Notes under the pieces: model-generated
Seen by the model: the letters and a program-made list of their open reading frames with translations, nothing else
What the model was told of the DNA's origin: nothing
Databases searched by the model: none
In this document: positions 11,712-24,800 of the stretch, piece after piece
Layout: every line of letters begins with the position of its first letter
How positions within the stretch are numbered: position 1 is the stretch's first letter
Assembly: GCA_036346355.1 (NCBI GenBank)
Contig: CM070569.1
Location: forward strand, 44,556,276-44,620,275
Direction of reading: 5' to 3'
Source: Rhipidocladum racemiflorum
Lineage: Eukaryota; Streptophyta; Magnoliopsida; Poales; Poaceae
DNA: 64,000 nucleotides
Made by a program: the position numbers and the translations under genes

Positions 11712-13317
11712 TTAAATACACGTCAGCCAAACACACTCACGTGAGGCTTCATACAAAGCTATAATCTCTGAGTGGTTGGTAGAAGTAGCTATCAAGATTT
11801 GCTTAAAAGATCGCCAAGAAATGGTTATACCACCGCAGAGAAACACAAAATCAGTTTGAGATTTGGCACTATGGGGATCAGACAGATAGTCAATATCTGT
11901 ATATCCCACTATGGCTAAGTCTTGGTTCTTCCGATAAAATAAACTAAGATCTTGGGTACCTTGGAGGTATCTGAGTAAAATCTTGACACCAGCCCAATAT
12001 CTTCTGGTTGGGGCTGCACTGTGCCTTGCTAACAAATTTATTATGAATGCAATATCAGGCCTTATGCAATTTGCAAGATACATAAGTGCACCAATAGCAC
12101 TTAAATATGGGACTTCAAGTCCTAAGACATCCTTATTTTCCATCCTTGGTCTAAATAGGTCTTTATCCGCTTCAAGGGATCTCACAACCATGGGGTGTTT
12201 TAAAAGATGATATTTATCCATATTAAAATATTTCCAATACCTTCTTGATATATACAGACTGGTGTACAAAGATTCCTTTTAGGAAATGCTCAAGTTGCAG
12301 GCCTAAGCAAATTTAGTTTTACCCAAATCTTTCATCTCAAACTCTGTCGTGAGGTAAACACTTACTTCCTTTATCTCCTCAGTGGTTCCGATGATATTCA
12401 GATCATCAACATATATCAAGATGATACAGAATCCATTCTAAGATTTCTTTATGAACATATAGGAACAATCATTATTATTTGAATATCCCTTCTTTAGTAG
12501 GAATTCACTAAGTTGGTTGTACCACATTCTTCCTGACTATTTTAATCCGTATAGCAATCTCTGCAGTTTGACGCTATACATATTGCGATTATTAGGATCC
12601 GGAACTTTGACTCCTTCGGGGACTCTCATATAAATATCTGTATCCAGTGAACTATATAAATATACGATCATTGCATACATCAACTGCATTTTTAAATTTA
12701 AGCTTGTTGCCATGGATATTAAATATCGAAACGTTATCCATTCATTATAAAAGAATATATTTAATTGTAATCAATACCGGGTCTCTGCGTGAACCCTTAT
12801 GCTACAAGCCTCACTTTATATCTCACCACCTAGTTATTTTCATTTCTCTTCCGGATGAAAACCCATTTTGATCCTACAGAGAACATTTTAGAAGGTGCTC
12901 GATCAACAGGACACAAAGCTTTCCTTTTATTAAGCAAGCGCAATTCTACCATAATTGCTTCTTTCCATTTGACCCAATATGAGTGATTCTGGCACTTTAC
13001 CATGGACTTTGATTCTAGGTCTAGTTCACGAGTTTTAGCAATTTTAGAGGCAAAATAAATATCAATAATTGTAGTCTTTCTCTTATATAATTCTCCTAAA
13101 TCCACATAATTGGTAGATATTTTTTCATTTATTTCTTCCAGCTCCTCGTGATTTTCCATAACGATGGAGTATGGGTGTTCCGACTTCCCAGTGTTAGATT
13201 GTGCATGCAAATATACGCTGAGATTATTATCTTCAGGTGGGTCACTTTAGGGACATTACCATCTCCAAGATGACTCACTTCAGGGATTTTCTCAGCATCA
13301 GGTTGAGCATCTTCCAC
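11712..13317 (-). pseudogene. Copia reverse transcriptase and RNase H, decayed
   Basis: The ORF at 12269-11712 (185 codons) carries the end of the Copia reverse transcriptase and the RNase H region. Conserved phrases include YLSAIGALMYLANCIRPDI, LLRYLQGTQDLSLFY and TSTNHSEIIALYEASRECVW. Upstream, 13210-12830 continues the polymerase N-terminal region. The intermediate part (12300-12830) keeps recognisable fragments but is full of stop codons. The polymerase is not functional as read. Confidence 0.85.
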
Positions 13318-13318
13318 T

Positions 13319-14993
13319 TAAAGCATTTAGGCCCCTTTTTTTGTTTGGTTTTAGTAATTAATGATAATCAATATTTGTGGACTAACTATTTGCTTTGAGT
13401 ATGCTAAAGGTGATTAGTTCTTGTCATTGGAATACGAAAAGCAACGAGATGAGTTCTATTTGAAATCAAGCTCAAGATCAAGGTATAAAAGTTAAAGATT
13501 TTTTTATAGCATTTTGCTAATCTCAGTGTTTTGAGAGAGATCGGGTTGGTAGGTTATATGTTGTACTATTAAGGGGGACTTGATTAGTAGCTTGAGTTAA
13601 ATGCAATTAAAGGCTCAATTAAAGTGATAACTCATTTGCATCAAAAATCCTCAAAATAATGCCTTTCAGCATTTACCGGCACTACCGACCATTTATAAGC
13701 GATACTACCGGAGGAGCGGCAGTACCGCCCAAATAACGGCTGTAGTTATTTAATAGAAGGGGTGAATTTTGAGTATGGCACTACCGATCGTGTAGAGTTG
13801 TACTGCCGAACAAACGGCAGTACCGCCCCCAACACGGTGGTACTTATTTTATAGAAAGGCTACATTTTGTGCTTAGCCTCTAGCGGCACCTTTGCCACAG
13901 TGCAACAAGATATTCTTAAAAGGCGATCGCCCCAACACGGCGGTAGCTTTTTAACAGAGAGGGTGCATTTTGCGCTGGCCCATAGCGGCACTACCGAACA
14001 TATGGAGCGATACTACCGGACGAGTGGCAGTACCGCCCCCATAAATAGTAGCTTTATTCCAGAAGGCCCATATTTGCCCTTTTTGATTATGTGGCACTAC
14101 CAGGAATTTTATGCGGTAGTATCGGACTTTTTGGGGGTTGGTGGTAACGGCTAGTTTCCAGTGCATTAAATGCACCCAGTGGCCGTTGGAGCTTAGGCCA
14201 GTACTACCGACCCTCAGATGGTGGCAGTGTCAGACTCAGCTGATTTTTTTTAAATAAGCCCCTAACGGCTACTTTTTATGTGAGAGCTTTAAACACCCTC
14301 CACCTGCATCAAAGGGTTGGTTGGTAACTCCATTGAATTCATTATAAGCCCTTGCAACTCCCATCTCACTCAAGATCATTCATTTCTCATTTTGTGAGTT
14401 GGTGGGAGCAAAAGTGAGTGCATTGCATTGATTGAGCCCATTAGAAGCACTCAACACCTTCACGTAAACGCCAAGTTCATTACTCTTGAAGGTTGCCGCC
14501 TCCTAGATGGCTTGGAGGCATGCAGAACCGGTGACCTCCTCAAGAAAATTGTGAGGAGGTTCGGTTGTTTATGAAGGCACGTAGCTTTCCTAGCTAGAGT
14601 GGCAAAAAGCTACCCGAGTGATCGAGGAAGGCTTATTTGCACAAAGGAGCCAGCTTAAAGTGAGTCAAGCTACCTCAACGGGATTAGGGGAAACCAGCAA
14701 GTCTCCTATACCACAGAATAAATTCTTATCTCATCATCTTGTGGTTTGCTTTTCTTTGTGCTCAATTTAATTACAAGCAATTCTAATATACTTTAGTATG
14801 ATCATTTGTTTAGAATTGTTACATTGCTTAGACTTTTATTGTTGGTGCACTTTAGCGAAACCTAGAAGATTTAGGCCTTAATAGTTAGAATTCTCATTTC
14901 TAGTATTTTTCGCTTACTTAGTGTAATTAAAGCCAAGAATTTTAAAAAACCTCCTATTTACCCCCACTCTAGTCAGTTATCTTTGATCCTACA
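13319..14993. mobile_element. Solo LTR (about 1.7 kb) nested in the Copia remnant
   Basis: A 1675-bp block splits the Copia coding region and is flanked by an exact 5-bp duplication CCACT (13314-13318 and 14994-14998). Its right end is CTACA; its left end is TAAAGC where TG would be expected, compatible with one mutated base. It has no coding domain. It contains repeated short phrases such as GGCAGTACCGCC and ACTACCG, common in large grass LTRs. A single LTR with a target duplication implies recombination between two LTRs of a former full element. Confidence 0.75.
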
Positions 14994-14998
14994 CCACT

Positions 14999-16536
14999 AT
15001 CATAGGAAGTGATCTCATTTGATCGGTCTTCTGTTTATACAGACGTCTCCGTGAAATTGAGTCTCGTGCAACTGGAGGCCTCCCCCTCTTTTTATCATGA
15101 GGGACAAGAGTGGGTTCGATATCCTTTCGGGGTATTTTCACTCTTTCAGGTGCATTTACTGCGGGTATATGAGATTTTGTCACTCTCTTATAATCAGTGA
15201 AGGTATCTGGTAGATTATTAGCTACTTTGTTGCAGATTTATTATCCTCCAAACTTCAAGTTTGATTTATCTAGTGCTTGGATCTAAGGACTGAATGCCAG
15301 TGATATTCTAATCAATTTTTTGGCATTATTTAATGTGGTACTTATCTCCCTCTAATGTCGGAAAATTATCCTCATAAAAAATATAATCAGCATATCGAGC
15401 CGTGTACAGATCCCCCGTCATACGCCCCAGGTATTTAATTATCGACGGAGAGGGCCCATGGTGGTACGCTGTGGTAGAGATATTGACACATATACAACAC
15501 AGCCAAATATTCGTAGATGAAAAATACTTAGTTATTTTCTATGCACTATCTGCAAATAAGAGATTTCATAATATGTAGTTGGTCTGAGTTGAATTAATGC
15601 TACAACGCGCAGCACTGTATGGCCCTAACAAGTGGTGGGTAGCATACTATTCTGCAAAAGTGGTCTAGCAATAAGTTTTATTCTTCTAATTAATGACTCT
15701 GAAGGCCATTTTAAGTGTGGATATGAGGTACAGAATGCTCTATATTAATGCCTAGAGCCATACAATAATCATTAAATGCTTTTGAGGTAAACTGACCAAC
15801 ATTGTCCATTCGAATAAACTTAATCCTTTCTTTTGTAAAGGAGGCTCTTTACTTAATAATTTGGGCAATTAATTTAGCAAAAGCATAGTTTCTAATAGAT
15901 AAGAGTCATACATGAGACCATCTAGTAGAAACATATATTAGTGCCATGAAATATCTGAATGGGCCCAACAGGGGCTGAATAAGTCCACAGTATTGCCCTG
16001 AATTTTCTCCAGAAAATTCAAGGATTCCTCTCTAACCTTTAGGTAAGAGGGTCTAACTATAAGCTTTCATTTTGCACAAGCAAGACATACAAAATCTTCA
16101 TGTTTAGGAAAGTTTGTAGTTTTTATGTTATAACCTGCAGAATTATTAATTATTCTTCTCATCGTATTCAACCCAAGATGACCTAGTCTATCATACCAAA
16201 TCTTAAAAATTTCTTGGTCTTTAAGGATGGTTTTCATCACAACATAAACTTCAGGTTTTATATATATAATATAACCTGAAAGAGAAAGAAAGAAGTTTTT
16301 TCAATGACACGTTTATTGCTCCCATTTAACTTAGTCATGAGGAAGTATTCAGTACCATCCTCATTGTTAGTCTCCACGTGGAAACCATTAAGATGAATGT
16401 CTTTAAAACTTAACAGAGTACGACTGGACTCAGGGTATAATAGGATATTCTTAATTATTATACGAGTGCCCATAGGGAGAACTATAATGACTTTTCCAAT
16501 GCTAACAATGAGTGCATCGCTTCCGGTGATGATCAT
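14999..16536 (-). pseudogene. Copia integrase and protease end, decayed
   Basis: 16536-16258 encodes the segment just downstream of the Copia protease (SSRTLLSFKDIHLNGFHVET). Between about 15840 and 15560 the minus strand retains integrase-core phrases FTSKAFNDYCMALGINIEH and SVPHIHT followed by a stop. 15183-14989 encodes the linker IPAVNAPERVKIP preceding the reverse transcriptase. Frequent stops and indels show that it is dead. Confidence 0.8.
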
Positions 16537-16549
16537 AATATTTTCAGTT

Positions 16550-16849
16550 CACTAGTACAGGAAATCTTATTACAGATGGTTCACAAACGTCATCATAGGC
16601 GATTTTGTGAACCGTTAGTAAGAATGGGTTGGTGATGAAAGAGATCATCAGAGACGTTTTTTGACCAGTCTGTGAAAAAAGACATCACAGACAAACAATG
16701 TAAAACACAAACCAAAACTAAAGACTACAATATGATAGATAGACTTTAGAAAATAACTAAGAAACACTTATCTGGATCGACACTCCCTACAAACGAACAA
16801 GCAAAACTACTATGCCATACATAAACGAGAAAGAAACTACTATGCTGCT
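16550..16849. mobile_element. CACTA (En/Spm) terminal fragment
   Basis: Sequence switches abruptly at 16550 to CACTAGTACAGGAAATC, a typical CACTA terminus. Subterminal repeats such as CATCACAGAC, GGTTCACAAAC and GTGAACCGTTAG in both orientations follow, the pattern expected for En/Spm elements. I did not find the matching opposite terminus in the window, so this is either a fragment or one end of a rearranged element. The block from about 16690 to 16849 is unassigned. Confidence 0.75.
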
Positions 16850-18115
16850 AGCTAGAGGCCTAGGAGGGGGGGGAGAAACCACATGGGAGAAAAGCCTTTC
16901 TTGACGTAGAACCCTAGCGATCTAATCCTCATTCCTCTAAGGCCATCACCAATGTTACTATCCAACAAGCTTTCGTCTTCCTTGTAATGCACGTCGCAAC
17001 CACTGTCCATTTCCGTAAAGTACATTGCGTCGCTGGGGTATCAATCACTTGCACGAATGTAACGGTGATCGGCGTAGTAGATGCGGTTTCTACCCACCTT
17101 GCCGCGCCCATCCACCGCCGACACGTCCACCACCTTGGAGCACGTTCGCCCCAAGAACTAGGTGTACTCGCTCAAGCTCGTCACCTCTGCCCACCTGTAC
17201 TTGTCAGGCGTCTCTCCATCGTCGACGTCAACCATCTCGAACACCTGGAAGAAAGGCTCACGCTCCGGCAACCACTGGGTCCTCACCGCCATTGTCAGCT
17301 TGCCGCACAGCTTCATGATGTAGCTGACGTACTCAGGGTCGAAGAAGTCCGTCTGGTCATAGCTGTCGCTATTTTGGATGGCCAGCTGGTGGGCCGCGAT
17401 GAGCTGGTGACCACCGTCGCGCCGTCTTCGTTCACGCCGATGTCGAACTTGAGCATTGTCTCGTCATAGCATGTGAGGCAATAGAGCTCCCCGTTGCAGA
17501 AGGCGATGTCCCCGAGCTTCCTGCCACATCCTTCTGCGGTCCACCGCCGTCCTGGCAGCCAACTCTGCAGATAGTGACGCCACACAAGCTGGTGATGGCG
17601 GCAAGGATGCAGCCGCTCGAGGTGGGTAATTCGGAGAAGACTATCTTCCAAACGATGAACAGGCTGGTGAAGTAATCCGACTAGTTGACGTTGGGCCCGT
17701 TACTGCACCTGCAGACGATATTCCTTTGCTTGTCGAAGAGCGCCACCTCGGCACCGGAGAAGAGGTTAACGATCATGAACGGCCCATCGGATGCTGCGAT
17801 CCAGCCGTCGTCGTAAGAGCCGATGAGCCAATTGGTGCACTCCTTGCTTGTGTATGGAACGTGGAGGACATGACTGTCCTCGAGGCAGTAGAGGCGTTTC
17901 GTGTTCCCTGAGATGTTGTGGCACGATGAGAGGAGGAGTAGCGGGACAGCGGGCGGCGCCAGGTGCTACGTCGCGATGGTGTGCCACGACTTGCAAACGG
18001 CGGTGAAGCGGGCGCGGCCGAGCAGGCAGGGGACCCCGAAGCAGACCATTCCGAGGAGCTCATGGGGGCACTTGGACCAGGTGTCTTTTGTTCCGTCGTC
18101 GTCATGGGCGGCCAT
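16850..18115 (-). pseudogene. F-box / DUF295 protein pseudogene
   Basis: From the ATG at 18115 the minus strand encodes an F-box (PHELLGMVCFGVPCLL, then RARFTAVCKSWHT). An in-frame TAG follows immediately. Downstream pieces in different frames carry DUF295-type phrases: NWLIGSYDDGWIAASDGPFM, then RKLGDIAFCNGELYCLTCYD within 17651-17313, then KVGRNRIYYADHRYIR, and the terminal DESLLDSNIGDGLRGMRI near 16960. The order matches a normal grass F-box/DUF295 protein of about 400 residues. Several frameshifts and stops make it a pseudogene. This family is large and lineage-specific in grasses, and decayed copies are common. Confidence 0.85.
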
Positions 18116-18190
18116 CTGCGTCTCCTCTCCAAAGCTCTCCCTCCAAGTTCTCCTCTTTACTTTTACCTCTTATTTATATAACAAGCTTTC

Positions 18191-18358
18191 TGCACGTACG
18201 CAAGGATGAGAGGGAGGTTACAGCAATTGCAGTTGCAATAATTATGGAAACTACTTGCACGTACGCAAGGATGAGAGGGAGGTTACATCAATTGCAGTTG
18301 CAATATGGAAGTGCATGTACGCAAGGGTGAGAGGGAGGTTACAGCAATTGCAGTTCGA
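18191..18358. repeat. Three-copy tandem repeat between divergent genes
   Basis: Three imperfect copies start at 18191, 18256 and 18312 and share TACGCAAGG followed by GAGAGGGAGGTTACA and CAATTGCAGTT. Spacing is 65 and 56 bp. The array lies between the start of the DUF295 pseudogene and the methyltransferase gene. Upstream-strand ORFs across it merely repeat the same peptide. Confidence 0.9.
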
Positions 18359-18869
18359 GCGAGGCGAGCCAGTCAAGGTGGGAGGGGTAGGGACAGGTGG
18401 TGCGTGGATCAGAGGATGCCGGGGACGCGGCCGCCCGAGGCGACGACCGCACGGGAGAAGTCCGCGGTGAGCCAAGGGTCGGAGCGATGGCAGAGGATGA
18501 GGAGCGCCGCGCGCAGAGGCTCGAACTGCGCGAGGTTCGTGGGCAATTGGAGCGAATGGGTCATGGGAGCACACCACGCGTGGGAAAGGTTGGATGAGCG
18601 ATTGGAGCAGACGGAGGGGTTAGTGCAGAGTAAATAGGCTAGAGTTGGGTTGGAGATCCACTAAATCAGAATAAACTCATTTTTCTTCTTCTTAGTTTAG
18701 ATATATAAAATTTATTATAAAAATAAATTTAAATTCACCAACTAGTAAATAGAGTTACTCCATAGACCAGAATTCAATCTATTTCACCACCACCACCATC
18801 CTCGGTTTCTCTGCCGCGCCATCTCCACCGTCCAACGCCCATCGACACCGCGCCGCACCCACCGCCCTC

Positions 18870-21800
18870 ATGGCCGCCGCCGCCGCCGCATTCTCCCCCC
18901 TCTCCTGCGCCTTCCTTCGGCGCCGCCTTCCCCTCCACCGCCGCCGCCTCCTCCTCGCCATCACGGCCGCTGCTCCGGAAGCCCCTGCACCTACTCCCAC
19001 CCCACCCCAGCAGCCGGCGTCCCCACCCCGCAAGGGCTATTTTCCTAAGCGCGGCGAGACTCTCGAGCTCAGCTGCGAGGCGCTCGCCTTCAAGGGGAAG
19101 GGCGTCTGCAAGGTCGCCGGCTCTACTTTCGTCCTGCTCTGCGATGGCGCTCTCCCCGGGGAGCGCCTCCTCGGCCGCGTCCGCCGCGTCCGCCGCGCCG
19201 CCTTCGCCGAGGCTTCCAAGATCAGGACGCTCGAGCCCCACCATGACGCTGTCGAGGCCCCCTGCCCCCTCGCCGCTGACTGCGGCGGCTGCAAGACCCA
19301 GTCACTCGCGTACGCCGCGCAAATCCACCACAAGTACCTCCAGGTTCGCGATTTGCTGGTAAACTTCGGCAAGTTTAATCCCAAGAACTTGGAGACATCG
19401 GGGCACGATTCCATCCTTAAGCCCATCGTGCCGTGCGATGAGATATTTCGGTACAGGAACAAGGTGAGGTTTGTGTGTGCAGTGGGGATTTAGGAAGGGT
19501 TTTGTGTGCGAAAGATGACGCTTTTTTTGTTTTTCCTGTTTGCAGATGGAGTTCTCTTTTGGGACAAAGAGGTGGGTGCAAAGGGAGTGGAAGGGGGAGC
19601 AGGAAGAGGAGGTGGTGAAGGGGGAAGAGAGGGAGGCTAGTTGTTATGCGCTTGGATTGCACGCACCAGGGTTCTTCGACAAGGTGCTTCATGTCGAGAA
19701 GTGCTTGCTGCAGAGCGAGCCGGCGGATAAGGTGATGAACTGCTCGATGATGATGTATTGGATTCGCTTTGTTCTTTTAAAAAACACGTGTTGGATTCAA
19801 TATGTTTATACTAAATTTAAATTTTAGATCTGTTGAAGTGCGGTGGTATAGGTGCATTGGTTATTTTCTGGTTGAACTGGTTGGTGAACTTGAAGCGTTA
19901 AAGTTTAGCCTTTTAATTTGCGTGGATTTTTGTAATACACAACTGCAGAACAAGGGTGGTTTAGGTAGTGTCTTCTGTTGGTACTGATTAATGAGGTCAT
20001 GCATTGGAGTTAAACATTACATTTGAGAAATTTGCACGTACAATCGTGCATTGCTAGGATTATGTGCAGAAGTATATCATTGAAAGCTGTTTGTTGAATT
20101 CTTATGATCATTCTGTACTAGAAGTCTAGAACTATGTAACTTGGTGATTGTGTAAATGGTTGAAAGCTTGATTTCTCCTACCATATTGCATTGCTAATGC
20201 TAAGTCCTTATGAAGTTAATGAGGTTGGATGCATTTCTGGGACCAGCCTTTTAACTGGTGGTGGTGGAGATCACTGTTTGTTTGTTTTTTCAATTTTTTG
20301 TGGTTATGTTACTGTACTATCATTGAATTGGTGGGCACGCAGCAAATTGATTCTTTGTGTTTGATTACAGATGATGGAATGTTGAATTGGTTAATTGCTA
20401 ATTTCCATAGGTACTTGCAGTTGTTCAAGAAAGTTGGATGGATCCGGCTCTTGGCCTCACACCTTACGATGTCCACAAGCACATTGGGTTTCTCAAGCAT
20501 CTTATGATACGAACTGGAAGGTATAGTGGCCCATCTGATTGTGCTTTCCACTTGTTCAACCAGTCATGCTGTATATCTCATTTTGCAAGGCTGAAACCTG
20601 AATGTCTGTATTGCATTTTGATTCGTAATATGATATTTACTCTGTTATTTAATGCATGTAAATTTTATGCATAATACAATTCTAGACATAATAAATTATA
20701 TTGCTAGAACTTAACAATGAAACGATGTCGATGGAATGGACTCAAATAAACAAAAACAGAATTATAAATTGAATTGATACGCAATGCTTTTACAATAGAG
20801 CAAAATAATATTGTTTTGGTATTTGAATCTTTACTCAAGTAAGTGCTTGACCATATATTTATACCTAGAAAGTAATTCTGTATAAATTTTTTAATTGAAA
20901 ATAAAGTATAGCTGATAAGGCAGGGACAGGTCATGTAGTTGTTTCCCACCCAAACAAAACAGGGAAAATTGGCTACAGGACACCCAACTTTTGTGACATT
21001 TGCTCCAAGATATTGGCATTTTGATTTTCTAAGAGAGGACAGAGAAGGTGGGTGAAACGCCTGTTTTGCCATTGATCCCTTTTTCCTTTTCCCTCCCTCC
21101 TCATCTTCTCTTCTCCCGTCGGGCCTCGAGCTCCTCTCGCACTGCTGCTGTTGATGGTGAGCTCCCATGTCAACCAAACAGAGTTTTCACCCACATTCTC
21201 TCACCTCTCTTAGCTAGATATTTTAAGGCATAATTGATTATTTGCCACAAAGTTGATGGTAATTGATGATTTTGTTGGAAAGTTACCCACCTCTTGTTGG
21301 AAAGTTACCCACCTCTTGTTGGTAAGTTACCCACCTCTTGTTGGAAAGTTACCCACCTCTCTGTTGGTAAGTTACCCACCTCTTGTTGGAAAGTTACCCA
21401 CCTCTCGACACGATTTCTGGCTTGGTGCCGAATGCACACCTTTTCCATTGTTCATTGCCTCTTGCTTAAATAGAGAATTACATGGAAATTAATTAAAGCT
21501 ATTTAAGACTCTCCAATTAGGCGCCATTCCTATATCCGTCAGCTTCTTCTATTCTTAGCTAAAACAAAGAAAGGAAACTAAAGATAGGATTTTCCTATTC
21601 CTAATGAAGAGGCGCACAGTGCTTATTCCTACAATTTCCTCCTAAGCCTGCGGCTCACTGCTTACATGGATTTAGGCCGATCTTTACGCATTTCATGAAA
21701 CTTGGTCCTTCCAAGCGCTGCTAGAATGTCGCTAGTTGGTTCGCTTCGATGAAATCCACATTGATCACTTCCTCTCGCAGCCTCCCTGACTAAGTGATAT

Positions 21801-24800
21801 TTACCCGTAATGTGTTTACTCCGTCATGGAGAACTGGATTCTTGATCGTGAGCAATGGCGCATTTGTTGTCCACCTCAAGATTGGGCGCTGTTGTCTCCC
21901 TCGCATTTCGTGACAGACACGAGCAAGCCACAATGCTTGACTAGCAAGATTTGCAAATGCTATATATTCCGCTTCGCAGCCTAGATTTCGCCACCACCTT
22001 CGCTTCATGGATTGCCAGGATCGGACCGCCAATCGAGGAAGAACATCACGGCCGCTGTGCTTTTGCTTGCATCAACATCCCCTACGAATCACTATCACCG
22101 GGCTACCGATGAGGCTTCTCCTTCCTTCCTCATCAACTGTAGACCCCATTCTTGGGTCTCGGCCATAGCGCAAGACGCGCTTCATGGGTCGCGTAGATGA
22201 TCCTCGAGGATCTTCCGTAAAACCGGGCCACATACCCAACCGCGAAATGCCAAATCGTATGGTATTGACCAGATACCTTAAGCTCTCCCGACGATACTCC
22301 TGACGCCGTCAGATCAACAAATGGCCTCGAGCCGAGTTTGCTGGGCCAGACGCGCCCATGGGCACTTGAGCAGATTGCATCCTCGCCATGCCACTTTCTT
22401 CTCTGCATCTTGCCGCAGAGGCGCTCGGGCATGCTGAGATCTCGCGCTTCCGCTTCACCTCAATGCCGAGGTAGTAGTGGGGCCGAGGTCGCTTATCTTG
22501 AATGCAACAAACGATCCGCTTCCTTAAACCGCTTGATATCCCCAATGTTCTGCACTTGATCACAAGGTCGCCTACATAGACCCCGATCACTACCGCCGCC
22601 ATCGTGTCGCCGAGGTAGATGGCGTGTTCCGACTGCTCTTTTGAAACCAAAAGACAACAGAGTGTTGTCCGGGCCTGCTTCCATGCGCCATGCGGTGCTT
22701 GATGCAGCCTCGCATAAGGCCTTCCGTAGCTTGAGCACCTTGTGCTCCTTCCCTGACTATGAATCCAAACACGCCGACATAGACCTCTTTCTTCTAGGTC
22801 GCCGCTTAGGAATGCCGACTTGACATCCATGTGGTGCACCTCCCACCCTTCAGGCGTCGCGAGAGCCGATGAGCAAAGCGCACCGAGTCAAGCTCGCCAC
22901 CTGGCAAGTAACACTTCGTCAGTAGTCGATGCCGTAGCGCCGCTGCACTCTTCACCACGAGGCGTGCCTTGTGCTTGGACACCGCCCCATGCTCGCCACG
23001 CTTCACCTTGAAGACCCATTTCAGGCCAATCGCGGTGCCATCCCGCTGGGAGATCCACCGCCACGTTTTGTTATCCTCGGCGGATTCCATCTCTTCCACC
23101 ATTGCCTTCCTCCACCGAGGTTGCGCCCGCTTCACGCACGACGACGCAGTTCGCCGCGCAGCCTTCGGCTGCTGAGCTCCTCCGCGACCAAGATTCGCGC
23201 GCAAGACCGGCGGCGAGGTCGGGCCGATGATGTTGTCCATCCGCCAGACCGAGTGTCTCATCGCCGCCATGGTTTGCTGGGCGCCGAAATGCTGCCCCCG
23301 ACAAGGGAGAGGAGAATTTCCACTCGCTGCTCCTCTGGGTGGTATCTCCGCCGCATGAGGTGGACGCGGTGGCGCCACCGCCGCCAGCCTACCGAGCTTC
23401 CTCGCGTTTTGGTCGCCGGAGGTCTCGCGGAGCCGTAGTACTTCCACCGGAATACGCCGCCGCGGGCCGTTTCACACCGGCCCTCCGAGCCTCAGCCCCA
23501 CCGGGCTCGCCGAACACCACGCCGCTGCGGTCACATGGACACGCCGCGTGATTTTGGTCATACGCGCAGACGCTTGGAGCCGCCGAGTAGCCGATTTAAG
23601 ATCATCTTTCCGCCACGATCTCTCCGGGCCAAGGTGGCCGTGGTTCTCGACGAGACGATGCAATGCAAACGTTTCGTGGTGTATCGCCGGCTTTTCATGC
23701 CATGCCTCAAACGCGCCATGCCGCTTCACGCCGCGGCGCCGTTGAGGATGTACACCGCGATGGTCATGGCTCTCGCCTCGTAACTATCCTGAGGCCTTTT
23801 GCCTTGAGCATGTTTCCTGCCGCCGCCACTCACTGCATATTTCTTGCCGCTTCCACGACGCTTATTTTGTCGCGGTCAGACGCAGCAAAGTTGCGGGGCG
23901 ATGAACTCCATTCGCTGCAAGCAAGCATCGGCGAACTCCATCGAAGTTGAATTCGCCTCCGCGTCCATGGAGCGCCGAGCTTAGCTTGACTTCCCTTCGC
24001 GCTGATTCTCGACGCTCCGCCGACGGTTTTTGGACGGATCATGGTCACCACATGAAACGGTGAGATCATCGACGAGCAACAAGAAGTACTTGTTGCCGCC
24101 GAGTCGCGCTGGATCTTGGCCACGTAGATCACCGCGGCACCGCCCAGCGACGCCGCTTTCCAGATTCCGCCATTTCGAACGAGGCGCGCTCGCTTCCCGG
24201 CCATGCACGCTGCGACACCTGTGATTTGCCCGAAGCTCGTAGCCTCGAACTAGCTTCCTCCCGAGCTAGCTTCTCGAGCGCCGCCATGTTAACATGGTTA
24301 AAGCGCCGCGGCTAACGCCACGCTTCGTCGCCGGGCCCACAGATTGCCAAGCACTTTGCTGGCGCTTATCTTGACGTGGAGTGATACAAATGATTCACTC
24401 ACATTACCTTGGTCGCTAGCCCCGCCGGCCCTAATCCTCATTACGCCGGCTGATCTCGATCCTTGAAACGACTTCGCCGAGCCGCCTAGGCCGACGATGT
24501 TTGTTGTTAGCCGGAATGAAGTAGACTCGCAAATGACCGTGAGTTCGCCATTCTTGCACTCGAAGATGACTGCTTGCCTCGATCCGCGTACACTAATCAT
24601 CGCTGGCGCACGGCAAGGCTCGCACCTCCGGATTCGGGCCAGAATGCGCCCTAGACCCGACATATGATTAGTTGCCCCGAGTCCAGACTCCATGTCTCCG
24701 CCCCGCCTCCTTCTTTTCTCCGAGCCGCACGTAAGACCTTCTCTCAGATCTCGATCCGAGCCAGAGAGCCATCATCGTGGTTGGCTGGGCGCTGCAAGCG

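Larger units (their letters stand above)
10740..16549 (-). mobile_element. Ty1/Copia retrotransposon remnant, 5' truncated
   Basis: Read on the minus strand, the order is protease end, integrase, reverse transcriptase, RNase H, polypurine tract, 3' LTR, which is the Copia order. The LTR boundary is at 11153/11154, where the LTR begins TGTTGTGAACC and is preceded by the purine tract GGGGGAG. Coding sequence is broken by many stops and frameshifts. A 1.7-kb solo LTR is nested at 13319-14993. The 5' LTR, gag and the protease active site are missing, because the element stops where a CACTA terminus begins at 16550. Confidence 0.88.
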
